DNA from: Caproiciproducens sp. CPB-2
GTDB taxonomy: Bacteria > Bacillota > Clostridia > Oscillospirales > Acutalibacteraceae
NCBI RefSeq assembly: GCF_036287215.1
Contig: NZ_CP142860.1
Coordinates: 1,860,001 to 1,924,000 of the forward strand
Reading direction: 5' to 3'
Length of the DNA stretch: 64,000 bases
Below the pieces are notes generated by a model. It did no database searches. It saw only the letters and a program-made list of their open reading frames with translations, and had not been told where the DNA came from. Within the stretch, counting starts at the first letter, position 1, and each line of letters starts with the position of its first letter. Below, one piece after another: positions 43,652-51,720 of the stretch. A program made the translations under genes and the position numbers.

Positions 43652-44932
43652 CTATTTGCTCAACAGCTTTTCCGCCGCCGCAAGCTGAACACAGATACAG
43701 AACAGTTCCATTGCCTGTTCCAGCTCCGCCACAGGCGGGTAAGTCGGCGCAACCCGGATATTCCTGTCGTCCGGGTCCTTGCCGTACGGATACGTTGCGC
43801 CCGCGCCGGTAAGGGTGACCCCGGCTTCCCTGCAGAGCGAAACCACACGCTTTGCGCAGCCGTCCAGAACATCCACGCTGACAAAGTAACCGCCGTTCGG
43901 GTTGGTCCATTCGGCAACTCCCTTGCCCCCCAGCTCCGATTCCAGGCTGGAGATCACCGTCCGGAATTTCGGTTCCAGCAGAGCGCGGTGCTTCGCCATG
44001 TGATTCATCACGCCGCCCATATCCTTGAGGAAATAAATGTGGCGGAGCTGATTCAGCTTATCCGGTCCGATCGTCTGAAAGGAATAATGCTCCCTCAGGA
44101 CAGCGAGGTTGCTTTCGCTTGCCCCCATGGCTGCGATACCCGCGCCCGGGAAGGTGATTTTACTGGTGGAAGCAAAGAAGATGGGCAAATCAATGTTGTT
44201 ATGTTTCCGGCATTCGTGCCAAAGGTTCAGCAGAGTGTCCGGAGTATCCGTCAGATCATGGACACAGTAGGCGTTATCCCAGAAGATTTTGAAATCCTTT
44301 GCCGCGGGCTTCAGGGCCGCAAACCGCCGGACCGTTTCATCAGAATAGGTAATACCAGTAGGGTTGGAATATTTTGGCACGCACCAGATTCCCTTAATCG
44401 CCGTGTCATCCGCGATCAGCTTCTCCACGACATCCATGTCCGGGCCGGTGGCAAGCATCGGTACGGTAATCAGCTCAAAGCCAAAATATTCGGTGATGGC
44501 AAAGTGCCTGTCATAGCCGGGCGAAGGGCACAGAAATTTAACAGTACCCTGTCTGCCCCACGGCTCACAGCCTGCAAAGCCATGCGTCATGGCACAGGAC
44601 ACCGCGTCAAACATCATGTTCAAACTGGAGTTTCCGCCGACGATGATATTGTGGTCATCCACGCCCATCATTTCCGCAAACAGCTCTCTCAGTTCCGGCA
44701 GGCCGTCCGGCAGACCATAATTGCGGCAGTCGTCTCCGGTTGAAGAATGCATATCCGAACCTGAATTCAGAGTATCCAGCATTTTCATGGAAAGATTCAA
44801 CTGATCCGTCGCCGGTTTTCCGCGCGCCATATTCAGTTTAAGGCCCTGGGCTTTAAACTGGTCGTAGCGGCTCTGCAAGTCTGCTTTCACTTTCGACAGC
44901 TCGGAATCTGACATGGATAAAAATTGCAACAT
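43652..44932 (-). CDS. Aspartate aminotransferase, class Ic (PLP-dependent)
   Basis: 426 residues from ATG 44932 with GGGAG 7 nt upstream; earlier ATGs at 44938/44965 sit on the ribosome site. The PLP lysine is in FFASTSKITFPGAGIAAM (Lys about 258); also seen LNMARGKPATDQLNLSMKML (about 35) and VGGNSSLNMMFDAVSCAMTH. This is the short, AspAT-Ic / PF12897 subgroup found in Actinobacteria and Firmicutes, usually active on aspartate/oxaloacetate, linking carbon and nitrogen metabolism. Confidence 0.9.
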   Translation of the reverse strand: MLQFLSMSDSELSKVKADLQSRYDQFKAQGLKLNMARGKPATDQLNLSMKMLDTLNSGSDMHSSTGDDCRNYGLPDGLPELRELFAEMMGVDDHNIIVGGNSSLNMMFDAVSCAMTHGFAGCEPWGRQGTVKFLCPSPGYDRHFAITEYFGFELITVPMLATGPDMDVVEKLIADDTAIKGIWCVPKYSNPTGITYSDETVRRFAALKPAAKDFKIFWDNAYCVHDLTDTPDTLLNLWHECRKHNNIDLPIFFASTSKITFPGAGIAAMGASESNLAVLREHYSFQTIGPDKLNQLRHIYFLKDMGGVMNHMAKHRALLEPKFRTVISSLESELGGKGVAEWTNPNGGYFVSVDVLDGCAKRVVSLCREAGVTLTGAGATYPYGKDPDDRNIRVAPTYPPVAELEQAMELFCICVQLAAAEKLLSK

Positions 44933-45119
44933 GAGCATCTCCCTATCATAATATGCAAAATACATATGTAAACTTCTATTATTCTAATATATGCCGTGAT
45001 AAAATGCAAGTTAAAAATAAAATTCCTGCATTTTCATCAATTTTCATGAAATTAGAATCCTAAGAACCCATTTCTATGTATTACATTTAGGAAGCTGCCC
45101 AAAAGGTTTTCGGTGGAAA

Positions 45120-45512
45120 TTACTTCAAATACTGTGCAAGCTCACTGTCCACTTTCTGGATATGATTCAGAAGCCAGTTCATCAGAAAATAATTGGTTTT
45201 GGACACCAGCGCGATGGAAGCACCTTCTTTTGAAAGATCGTTTTTCAGATCGGCAATCTGTTTCTTAAAATACTCATGCAGCTCCTTATGCTCTTTGTAC
45301 TTTGGATAGGCGCTGCTTCTCTGCAGCTTTTCTTCGTCCGAAAAATGCTTGATGGTATAGCCCTCCAGAAACTCCAGCGTTTTGAAAATTTCTTCCTTGC
45401 CCTTGCCCTGATTGCAGGCGGCAAAAAGCTGGTCGATCCGGTCGCAAAGCTCCTTGTGCTCCCCGTCAATCAGGGGCACGCCGATTTTTAAGCTTTCTTT
45501 CCACATTGCCAT
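45120..45512 (-). CDS. Bacteriohemerythrin
   Basis: 130 residues in a four-helix bundle. The di-iron ligands are visible as H-HxxxE-HxxxH-HxxxxD: DGEHKELCD (His near 19), YTIKHFSDEEKLQ (His/Glu near 56-60), HKELHEYFKKQ (His near 75 and 79) and NWLLNHIQKVD near the C-terminus. Such proteins bind O2 or sense oxygen/redox state in anaerobes. ATG 45512 is 11 nt after AAAGGATG; a GTG at 45521 is an alternative. Single gene. Confidence 0.93.
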   Translation of the reverse strand: MAMWKESLKIGVPLIDGEHKELCDRIDQLFAACNQGKGKEEIFKTLEFLEGYTIKHFSDEEKLQRSSAYPKYKEHKELHEYFKKQIADLKNDLSKEGASIALVSKTNYFLMNWLLNHIQKVDSELAQYLK

Positions 45513-45552
45513 AAAAGACACATCCTTTCTGTTTTTGAATCAAATCCCCTTA

Positions 45553-46947
45553 TTAAAATTCCGCCGTGCCGGTCGTGCGCGGGAAAGGCAGCACGTCGCG
45601 GATATTGGCAATTCCTGTCAGATACATGACAAGACGCTCAAAGCCAAGGCCGTAACCGGCGTGCTTTGTGCCGCCGTAGCGCCTCAGGTCGAGGTACCAC
45701 CAGTAATTTTCCTCATCCAGATGGAAATCCTTCATGCGCTGCTGCAAAACGTCCATGCGCTCCTCGCGCTGGCTGCCGCCGATAATCTCGCCAATTCCCG
45801 GCACCAGCAGGTCCACCGCCGCCACCGTTTTGCCGTCGTCGTTCAGGCGCATATAGAACGCTTTGATTTCCTTCGGATAATCGGTCACAAAAACCGGCTT
45901 TCCGTAGACCTTTTCCGTCAGATATTTCTCGTGCTCGGTCTGAAGGTCGGTTCCCCATTCCACTTTGTACTCAAACTGATCGTTGTTTTTCTTCAGAAGC
46001 TCAACCGCCTCGGTATAGGTCACGCGGGCAAAATCGGAATCGACGACATTCCGAAGCCGATCCATAAGGCCCTTGTCGACAAACTGATTGAAGAACGCGA
46101 TATCGTCCGGGCAGGTCTCCATGACATACCGGATGACGAATTGAATCATAGCTTCCGCCAGCTCCATGTCGTCCTGCAGGTCGGCGAACGCGATTTCCGG
46201 CTCTATCATCCAGAATTCCGCCGCGTGGCGCTGGGTATAGGATTTTTCCGCACGGAAGGTAGGTCCGAAGGTGTATACCTTTCCAAAAGCCATGGCCATG
46301 CACTCGGCCTCAAGCTGTCCCGAAACCGTCAGCGAAGTATGCTTCTGGAAAAAGTCCTGTGAATAATCCACAGCGCCGCTTTCCGTCCGGGGAGGGTTGT
46401 CCGCGTCCAGCGTGGTCACGGTGAACATCTCCCCCGCTCCCTCACAGTCGCTGCCGGTAATCAGCGGAGTATGGACATAGACAAAATCATTTTCATTGAA
46501 GAATTTATGAATCGCATACGCCGCGGCGGAACGGATGCGGAACGCCGCGCTGAACGTATTGGTACGCGGGCGCAGATGGGCGATCGTACGCAGATACTCC
46601 AGAGAATGGCGCTTTTTCTGAAGGGGATAATCCGGCGTGGACTGGCCATCCACCTCCACCTGCGCGGCATGGATTTCAAAAGGCTGCTTCGCTTCGGGCG
46701 TTAAAAGCAGTTCGCCCGACACCGTAAGAGCCGAACCTACATTCAGCTTTGCGACCTCTGTGAAATTAGAAATTTTATCGGATTCAAATACAATCTGAAC
46801 TCCTTTAAAGCAGCTTCCGTCATTCAGTTCAATAAAGCCAAGGGCTTTGGAATCCCGGATCGTGCGTACCCAGCCGCAAACCGTGACGGTTTTACCGCCG
46901 AGTTCCGCCGCTTTGGAATATAATTCGGCTATTTCAGTCCTTTTCAA
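45553..46947 (-). CDS. asnS: Asparaginyl-tRNA synthetase
   Basis: 464 residues: N-terminal OB anticodon-binding domain with [20 protein letters not shown] (about 19-38), class II motifs [20 protein letters not shown] (about 141-160), [20 protein letters not shown] and [20 protein letters not shown] (about 225-244), and the C-terminal [20 protein letters not shown]. It charges tRNA-Asn; AGGAGG precedes the start. A divergent tRNA-Ser promoter lies about 120 bp away. Confidence 0.97.
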   Translation of the reverse strand: MKRTEIAELYSKAAELGGKTVTVCGWVRTIRDSKALGFIELNDGSCFKGVQIVFESDKISNFTEVAKLNVGSALTVSGELLLTPEAKQPFEIHAAQVEVDGQSTPDYPLQKKRHSLEYLRTIAHLRPRTNTFSAAFRIRSAAAYAIHKFFNENDFVYVHTPLITGSDCEGAGEMFTVTTLDADNPPRTESGAVDYSQDFFQKHTSLTVSGQLEAECMAMAFGKVYTFGPTFRAEKSYTQRHAAEFWMIEPEIAFADLQDDMELAEAMIQFVIRYVMETCPDDIAFFNQFVDKGLMDRLRNVVDSDFARVTYTEAVELLKKNNDQFEYKVEWGTDLQTEHEKYLTEKVYGKPVFVTDYPKEIKAFYMRLNDDGKTVAAVDLLVPGIGEIIGGSQREERMDVLQQRMKDFHLDEENYWWYLDLRRYGGTKHAGYGLGFERLVMYLTGIANIRDVLPFPRTTGTAEF

Positions 46948-47069
46948 GCTGATACCTCCTAAATATTAGCAACTTATGAATTATTCTTATATTATAACAC
47001 GAAGCTACGCTGTGCAATACCAAAAACACAGGAATTTCCGTAAAACTTCAAATATCTCTAAATTAGGGG

Positions 47070-47098
47070 TTGATTTTTCACGGAACATTCGATATAAT
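47070..47098 (+). promoter_or_regulatory. tRNA-Ser promoter
   Basis: TTGATT (47070-47075), 17-nt spacer, TATAAT (47093-47098), a near-consensus vegetative promoter 40 nt before the tRNA gene. Confidence 0.7.
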
Positions 47099-47138
47099 AT
47101 CAGAGTTGCCTGATGTGAGAGCAACTTAATTGCCATTT

Positions 47139-47224
47139 GGAGAGGTATTCTAATGGTAAGGAGCCACATTGGAAATGTGGTGTGCCGCAAGGCATTGTGC
47201 GTTCGAGTCGCATCCTCTCCGCCA
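47139..47224 (+). tRNA. tRNA-Ser (anticodon GGA)
   Basis: 86 nt including encoded CCA. Acceptor GGAGAGG (47139-47145) pairs with CCTCTCC (47214-47220), discriminator G then CCA. Anticodon stem CCACA/TGTGG encloses the loop TTGGAAA with anticodon GGA (47171-47173), reading UCC/UCU serine codons. The long variable arm (TGTGCCGCAAGGCATTGTGC) is typical of tRNA-Ser, and GTTCGAGTC is the T-loop. Confidence 0.97.
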
Positions 47225-47226
47225 AG

Positions 47227-47258
47227 AAAGAGCATCCGCATTTGCGGGTGCTCTTTTT
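47227..47258 (+). terminator. Terminator of the tRNA-Ser gene
   Basis: GAGCATCCGCA (47230-47240) pairs with TGCGGGTGCTC (47243-47253, one G-T pair), then five Ts. Confidence 0.85.
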
Positions 47259-47307
47259 CATGAATAAGATAAAAATACATCTTACAGTAATTCCATTTCA
47301 GTTTACG

Positions 47308-47353
47308 AAAAAAAACGCGTTCCTCCCCCCGCCGAAGGCGGGGGGAGGAACGC
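47308..47353 (-). terminator. Very strong hairpin with minus-strand T-run in front of the GNAT gene
   Basis: A perfect 17-bp inverted repeat (47317-47333 and 47337-47353) with a GAA loop contains six consecutive C/G pairs. Eight As precede it (47308-47315), so on the minus strand it is a strong intrinsic terminator shape. No minus-strand gene ends here; in the plus direction it lies in the 5' region of the acetyltransferase gene. Confidence 0.7.
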
Positions 47354-47415
47354 AACCTTGTTGCAGAATCAGCTGGAGATGCTGTAGCAGTTTAACGGAA
47401 AGGACGCGGAATTCA

Positions 47416-48114
47416 ATGAGCGCGAAACAAGCCGTATCGTATTTATCAAAGGATATGCTTTTACACATTGATATGCTTGAGATTCTGAAACAAAACGACA
47501 CCGAAATATTACAGGCATCCAACCGGGGCGTCCTGCTTTATAATGAAAGCTGCGGCGTCTATATGATCAGCGCACAGGACGGGCAGACAGCGGAGAAAAT
47601 GCTTTCGTCCGTCAGACAGCCCGAAGTGATCGTCACGCATCAGAATTTCTGTATCGATACGGTTCAGAAACAATTCTGCTTCCGCAGGAAAACAGCCTGC
47701 CATCAGGCGGCGTATTTCAAAAGAGACCCTCTGCCCGTACCGGAGTCCGCGGCGGTGATCCGCCCGCTGGACGAATCCTATCTGCCGTTTCTGTTAAAAC
47801 ATTATTCCCTCGCCGGCATCGTATCGGTGCAGGAACTTCTGGAATCCGGCTCCATGTTCGGAGCGTTTCTCAGCGGCGCGCTGGCAGGATTTATCGGCAC
47901 TCACGCGGAGGGCTCCATGGGCCTGCTGGAGGTGCTGCCGGAATACCGCCGTCAGGGCATTGCCGTCGTACTGGAAACCTTTCTCATCAACCGTTTTCTG
48001 GCGGAAGGCCGCGTTCCGTTCGCTCAGATCATTGCCGGAAATACGGCTTCCCTGAAGCTGCAGCAAAAGCTGGGCTTTACTGTTTCAGAACAGGCCATCT
48101 GCTGGCTGGAGTAG
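47416..48114 (+). CDS. GNAT-family N-acetyltransferase
   Basis: 232 residues starting MSAKQAVSYLSKDMLLHIDM at ATG 47416; the same frame extends up to 47137 but that would cross the tRNA gene and hairpin, so 47416 (AAAGGACG upstream) is used. N-terminal half resembles the N-domain of two-domain GNATs (SCGVYMISAQDGQTAEKMLS); the C-terminal acetyl-CoA fold shows LLEVLPEYRRQGIAVVLETF (motif A, about 173-192) and NTASLKLQQKLGFTVSEQAI. Acetyl-acceptor unknown. Confidence 0.88.
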   Translation: MSAKQAVSYLSKDMLLHIDMLEILKQNDTEILQASNRGVLLYNESCGVYMISAQDGQTAEKMLSSVRQPEVIVTHQNFCIDTVQKQFCFRRKTACHQAAYFKRDPLPVPESAAVIRPLDESYLPFLLKHYSLAGIVSVQELLESGSMFGAFLSGALAGFIGTHAEGSMGLLEVLPEYRRQGIAVVLETFLINRFLAEGRVPFAQIIAGNTASLKLQQKLGFTVSEQAICWLE

Positions 48115-48175
48115 CGTTCCCTCGTCCGGCGGCTGCCCGTCTGTACCCAATAACAATTTACGGGGGAATCCAATC

Positions 48176-48949
48176 ATGACAGTTTATCAGCAAATCCTTA
48201 TCGCCTGCCCTCTGGTGTTTCTGGCAAGCTTTGTGGACGCAGTCGCGGGCGGGGGCGGACTGATCTCCCTTCCCGCATACTACCTGACGGGCATGACGTC
48301 TCACTTTGCCATTGGCTCCAACAAATTTTCCTCCTGTATCGGCACGATGTTCTCTACCGGAAGGTTTTTAAAAAGCGGCAGCTTCCATCTGCGCGTCGCT
48401 CTCATCTCGGCCGGATTTGCCCTGGCCGGAAGCTACGCCGGCGCGCGGCTGGCGCTTTTTCTGGACGACCGTTTTCTTCGTCTCGCCATGCTGGTGCTTC
48501 TCCCCTTTGCCGCCGCCGTCATCTTACTTTCACGGAAAAAGGACAGTTCGGATATCAGCACTTTTGAAAAAATCCCCGCACGGCGCGCCATGGTCCTTTC
48601 CGCGGGGATCGGGCTGGCTCTCGGCATGTACGACGGCTTTTTCGGGCCGGGCACCGGCACTTTTCTGATTATTGCTTTTACTGCTTTGCTCGGGTTCGAC
48701 TACAAAACGGCCTGCGGCAATACCAAAGTCGTAAATCTGGCCTCCAACGCAGCCGCGCTTGTTACGTTTGTTGCGGCGGGAACGATCCAGTACTCCGTTG
48801 CGGTTCCCGCGGCGGTTTGTTCCATCGCCGGCCACTGGATCGGTTCCGGACTGGCAATTAAAAAGGGGGCCCGGTTTATCCGGCCCGTTATGGTCTTCGT
48901 ACTGGTACTTCTGTTTTCCAAAGTCGTTTACGACATGCTGATGAAATAG
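48176..48949 (+). CDS. TauE/SafE-family membrane transporter
   Basis: 257 residues, about eight membrane helices throughout, with the family motifs SFVDAVAGGGGLISLPAYYL (about 18-37) and the repeat-half equivalent MYDGFFGPGTGTFLIIAFTA (about 152-171). The family exports sulphite, sulphoacetate or other organic anions. Follows the GNAT gene by 61 nt with its own GGGGGAATC ribosome site. Confidence 0.92.
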   Translation: MTVYQQILIACPLVFLASFVDAVAGGGGLISLPAYYLTGMTSHFAIGSNKFSSCIGTMFSTGRFLKSGSFHLRVALISAGFALAGSYAGARLALFLDDRFLRLAMLVLLPFAAAVILLSRKKDSSDISTFEKIPARRAMVLSAGIGLALGMYDGFFGPGTGTFLIIAFTALLGFDYKTACGNTKVVNLASNAAALVTFVAAGTIQYSVAVPAAVCSIAGHWIGSGLAIKKGARFIRPVMVFVLVLLFSKVVYDMLMK

Positions 48950-48967
48950 GAATCGTATAGGGATAAG

Positions 48968-49008
48968 AAAAGCCCCGGACCATCGCAAAGAAACGGTCCG
49001 AGGCTTCT
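48968..49008. terminator. Bidirectional terminator between the transporter gene and larE
   Basis: AAGCCCCGGACC (48970-48981) pairs with GGTCCGAGGCTT (48995-49006) with one mismatch; T-rich on the minus strand (TTTTCTT), usable for both converging genes. Confidence 0.75.
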
Positions 49009-49037
49009 CTTATGGAAAAATCAAAGAATGGCTTATT

Positions 49038-49850
49038 TTATTGGTTCAAAGTCTCATTCATGCTTCCGGTACGGTACCCTTTGATATCCAAGGCAATATA
49101 GGTAAACCCGATCTCTTTGAATCTGGAATCAATTTTGTCGCGCGTATTTCTATCCAACATTGCGGTGAATCCGTTTTCATCCGTCTCGATACGGGCCAGA
49201 TTCCCGTGGAAACGGACGCGTACCTGATGGAAGCCCAAATCAAGCAGATACTGTTCAGCCTGATCGATCATGCGCAGCCTGTCCGGCGTAATGTCCTCCC
49301 CGTACGGAAAGCGGGAGGACAAACAGGCAAAGGACTGCTTGTTCCATGTGGGAAGCCCGAGCTTTTTGGAAAGCCGGCGGATTTCCGCCTTCGTAAGGCC
49401 GGCCTCCCTCAGAGGGCTTTTAATCCCCAGTTCCGCAACAGCCGTCAGGCCCGGGCGGTAATCCCCGTTATCGTCCGAGTTGGAACCTTCGATAACATTT
49501 TCAATCCCTTTTGTCTGTGCGATTGCCTTAATTTTGGAAAAAAGCTCGGATTTACATAAGTAGCATCGGTTGGTCGGATTCTTGGAAAAACCGTCGATAT
49601 TCAGTTCTTCGGAGTCCACAATGATATGTTCGATGGAATTGTTAAACGCAAACGCGGTTGCTTCGTCCAGTTCCCTTTTGGGGAAACTGAGGGAACGCGC
49701 CGTAACGGCAATTGCCTTATCGCCTAAAACGTCATGGGCCACTTTCAGAAGAAAAGTGGAATCAACCCCGCCGGAAAAAGCGGCGGCGACGCTTTTCAGG
49801 CTTCTTAAATATTCTTTCAGGTTCTCATACTTGATCTCTAATAAATCCAT
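49038..49850 (-). CDS. larE: LarE-type ATP-dependent sacrificial sulphur transferase
   Basis: 270 residues. PP-loop SGGVDSTFLLKVAHDV (about 26-41), NPTNRCYLCKSELF (about 91-104), and PTWNKQSFACLSSRFPYGED (about 167-186) with Cys176 at the position of the sacrificial Cys in Lactiplantibacillus LarE. LarE donates sulphur to make the nickel-pincer cofactor of lactate racemase. No larA, larB or larC is adjacent, so it may belong to another sulphur-transfer task or act with genes elsewhere. ATG 49850 is preceded by GGGG at 6 nt. Confidence 0.9.
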   Translation of the reverse strand: MDLLEIKYENLKEYLRSLKSVAAAFSGGVDSTFLLKVAHDVLGDKAIAVTARSLSFPKRELDEATAFAFNNSIEHIIVDSEELNIDGFSKNPTNRCYLCKSELFSKIKAIAQTKGIENVIEGSNSDDNGDYRPGLTAVAELGIKSPLREAGLTKAEIRRLSKKLGLPTWNKQSFACLSSRFPYGEDITPDRLRMIDQAEQYLLDLGFHQVRVRFHGNLARIETDENGFTAMLDRNTRDKIDSRFKEIGFTYIALDIKGYRTGSMNETLNQ

Positions 49851-50149
49851 ATCTGTCCCCATCAATTTAATTTTTTCTCACATCTGACATCATACTGATT
49901 TAATCTTATCAATTCCTATCAGATTAGTATTCATTTTATCCCAGATTCTCCGGATTGTCAACCGGAAATAGTCTGCAAAAGGAGGTAGCCGAATTGCGTT
50001 TTCAGCAAAAGCTCCTATTTGTTATACATAAATCCTCCCGGATTTCAATAAAATAATAAAGTTTTCAGAAGGGGGCTTAAAAAGTTGATGAACAGGCCGA
50101 CATTTGTTATAATCGACTTATAAAAACGAAACATTGGTGGTGTCGCGTT
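49851..50149. other. Divergent intergenic region between larE and ppx
   Basis: 299 nt, AT-rich. It holds the ppx promoter (50085-50113) and presumably a larE promoter on the minus strand. A GGAGG at 49981-49985 stands 8 nt before a TTG that opens a 20-codon frame, but nothing supports it as a gene. No riboswitch-like conserved element seen. Confidence 0.5.
50085..50113 (+). promoter_or_regulatory. Promoter of the ppx-ppk-pfkA region
   Basis: TTGATG (50085-50090), 17-nt spacer, TATAAT (50108-50113), 37 nt before the ppx start. Confidence 0.75.
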
Positions 50150-51712
50150 TTGAACAGAAAAAGAACTAATAAGACAGCAAAGGTAGCAGCAGTAATCGAC
50201 ATTGGTTCGAATATGCTGAAAATGAGAATATCCCAGTTGAAAAAAGGCGAAATCGTTGATCTGGATATCCTGGAGTATCCCCTGAGCCTCGGGCACGAGG
50301 TCTTTACGGAAGGGAAAATCCGGTTTGAAAGCCTGCGAGAGCTTTCCCGCGTCCTGCACGGCTACTCTTCCATCATGAACGAATACGGAGTTGACCAGTG
50401 CAAAGTCGTGGCCACCACCGCATTCCGGGATGCCAAAAACAGGTCCTACGTTGTAGACCAGCTGAAAATCCAAAATGATATTACGGTTCAGGTCCTGGAA
50501 GACGACCAGGAAAAAACGCTGATTTATTCCGAAATATTAAATTTTCTGAACAGAATCGAAAATAAGAAGAGTGAAAACGCGCTGATCTCTTACATTGGTG
50601 CGGGAACGATCGGATTTTCCGTTTATAACGGCAAGCATATGGTTTTCTCTCAGAACATCCCGATGGGCGCGCTGAAACTGCATGATATGCTGGGAAATAT
50701 CCAGGAACTGACGGAAGACTTTTATACCGTTGTAGAAGAATATCTTCATTCGATTATCGGACATATCAATATTCCGTTTAAGAAGGGGATCGTGTCGAAT
50801 CTGATCCTGACCGGCAACGAGATTCAGTTGATTGCAAAAATCTGCGGTGTGGAGCCGGTGGACGACTGTTATACCATTCCTACGGCAATGCTCACCGACC
50901 TGTTTAAGCGGGTACGCTCCATGTCCCAGGAAAAGATCGGGATCGAGTACGGCATTAATGAGGAAACCGCGGAGCTGCTGTATTCCGCCCTGGCCATTTA
51001 CATCTCTCTGATCGACTTTACCACTTCCGATCATATCATCTCTCCTAAGGTGGAGCTTTGGGACGCACTGATGCGGCTGATGCTCATCCCGAAGAGCGGG
51101 GATGAATATTTTGAACATGTCCGCGCAAATGCCATCTCCTGCGCGCAGGAAATCGCAAAAACCTACAACTGCAATCAAAAGCACTCCGATAATATCCGAA
51201 AATTTGCCTGCCGCATTTTTGACAAAATGAAGGGCGCCCACGGCCTTGACCATAGAAAAAGGCTTCTTCTGGAGCTGGCTGCCATCTTGCACGACAGCGG
51301 GCACTATGTGACGGCCAAGCAGCACCTTTTGAGCGCGTTCGACCTGATTAAAGATATTGACGTTTACGGAATGACCGACGACGAAATGCTGATTACAGCG
51401 TATGTCTCCCGGTACAACGAATACGACGTGCCGAATTACGACGACGTTGAATTTATCCGTACCAGCGACAAGAACAGGCTGATCGTTTCCAAGCTGGTGG
51501 CGATTTTCCGGCTTGCCAATGCCCTGGATAAATCGCAGAAGCAGAAGCTGAAGGATATTAAGGTCAAGCTGGAAAACGACAAGTTACTGATCACAGCGGA
51601 AAGCAACGATAACGTCTATTTGGAAAAATGGGCGTTTGACCAGTGCGCCCCTTTCTTTAAAGAGGTTTTCGGATACAATCCGGTGCTCACCATCAAATCA
51701 TCTCTTATATAA
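50150..51712 (+). CDS. ppx: Ppx/GppA-type exopolyphosphatase with C-terminal HD domain
   Basis: 520 residues, starting at TTG 50150 with GGTGG upstream. The actin-fold N-domain has AAVIDIGSNMLKMRISQLKK (about 13-32), then AISYIGAGTIGFSVYNGKHM (about 145-164); the C-terminal HD part has HGLDHRKRLLLELAAILHDSGHYV (split; about 364-392). Such enzymes hydrolyse polyphosphate chains, or pppGpp. 9 nt before the polyphosphate kinase gene. Confidence 0.93.
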   Translation: MNRKRTNKTAKVAAVIDIGSNMLKMRISQLKKGEIVDLDILEYPLSLGHEVFTEGKIRFESLRELSRVLHGYSSIMNEYGVDQCKVVATTAFRDAKNRSYVVDQLKIQNDITVQVLEDDQEKTLIYSEILNFLNRIENKKSENALISYIGAGTIGFSVYNGKHMVFSQNIPMGALKLHDMLGNIQELTEDFYTVVEEYLHSIIGHINIPFKKGIVSNLILTGNEIQLIAKICGVEPVDDCYTIPTAMLTDLFKRVRSMSQEKIGIEYGINEETAELLYSALAIYISLIDFTTSDHIISPKVELWDALMRLMLIPKSGDEYFEHVRANAISCAQEIAKTYNCNQKHSDNIRKFACRIFDKMKGAHGLDHRKRLLLELAAILHDSGHYVTAKQHLLSAFDLIKDIDVYGMTDDEMLITAYVSRYNEYDVPNYDDVEFIRTSDKNRLIVSKLVAIFRLANALDKSQKQKLKDIKVKLENDKLLITAESNDNVYLEKWAFDQCAPFFKEVFGYNPVLTIKSSLI

Positions 51713-51720
51713 AAGGCTGT

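Noticed and set aside
47137..48114. Longer version of the GNAT protein (325 codons)
   Set aside because: It would have to be translated through the tRNA-Ser gene and the 17-bp hairpin; the ATG at 47416 has a ribosome site and a normal family start.
49981..50055. Short frame after GGAGG with a TTG start (about 20 codons)
   Set aside because: TTG start, no conservation evidence and a very short length; left as unannotated.
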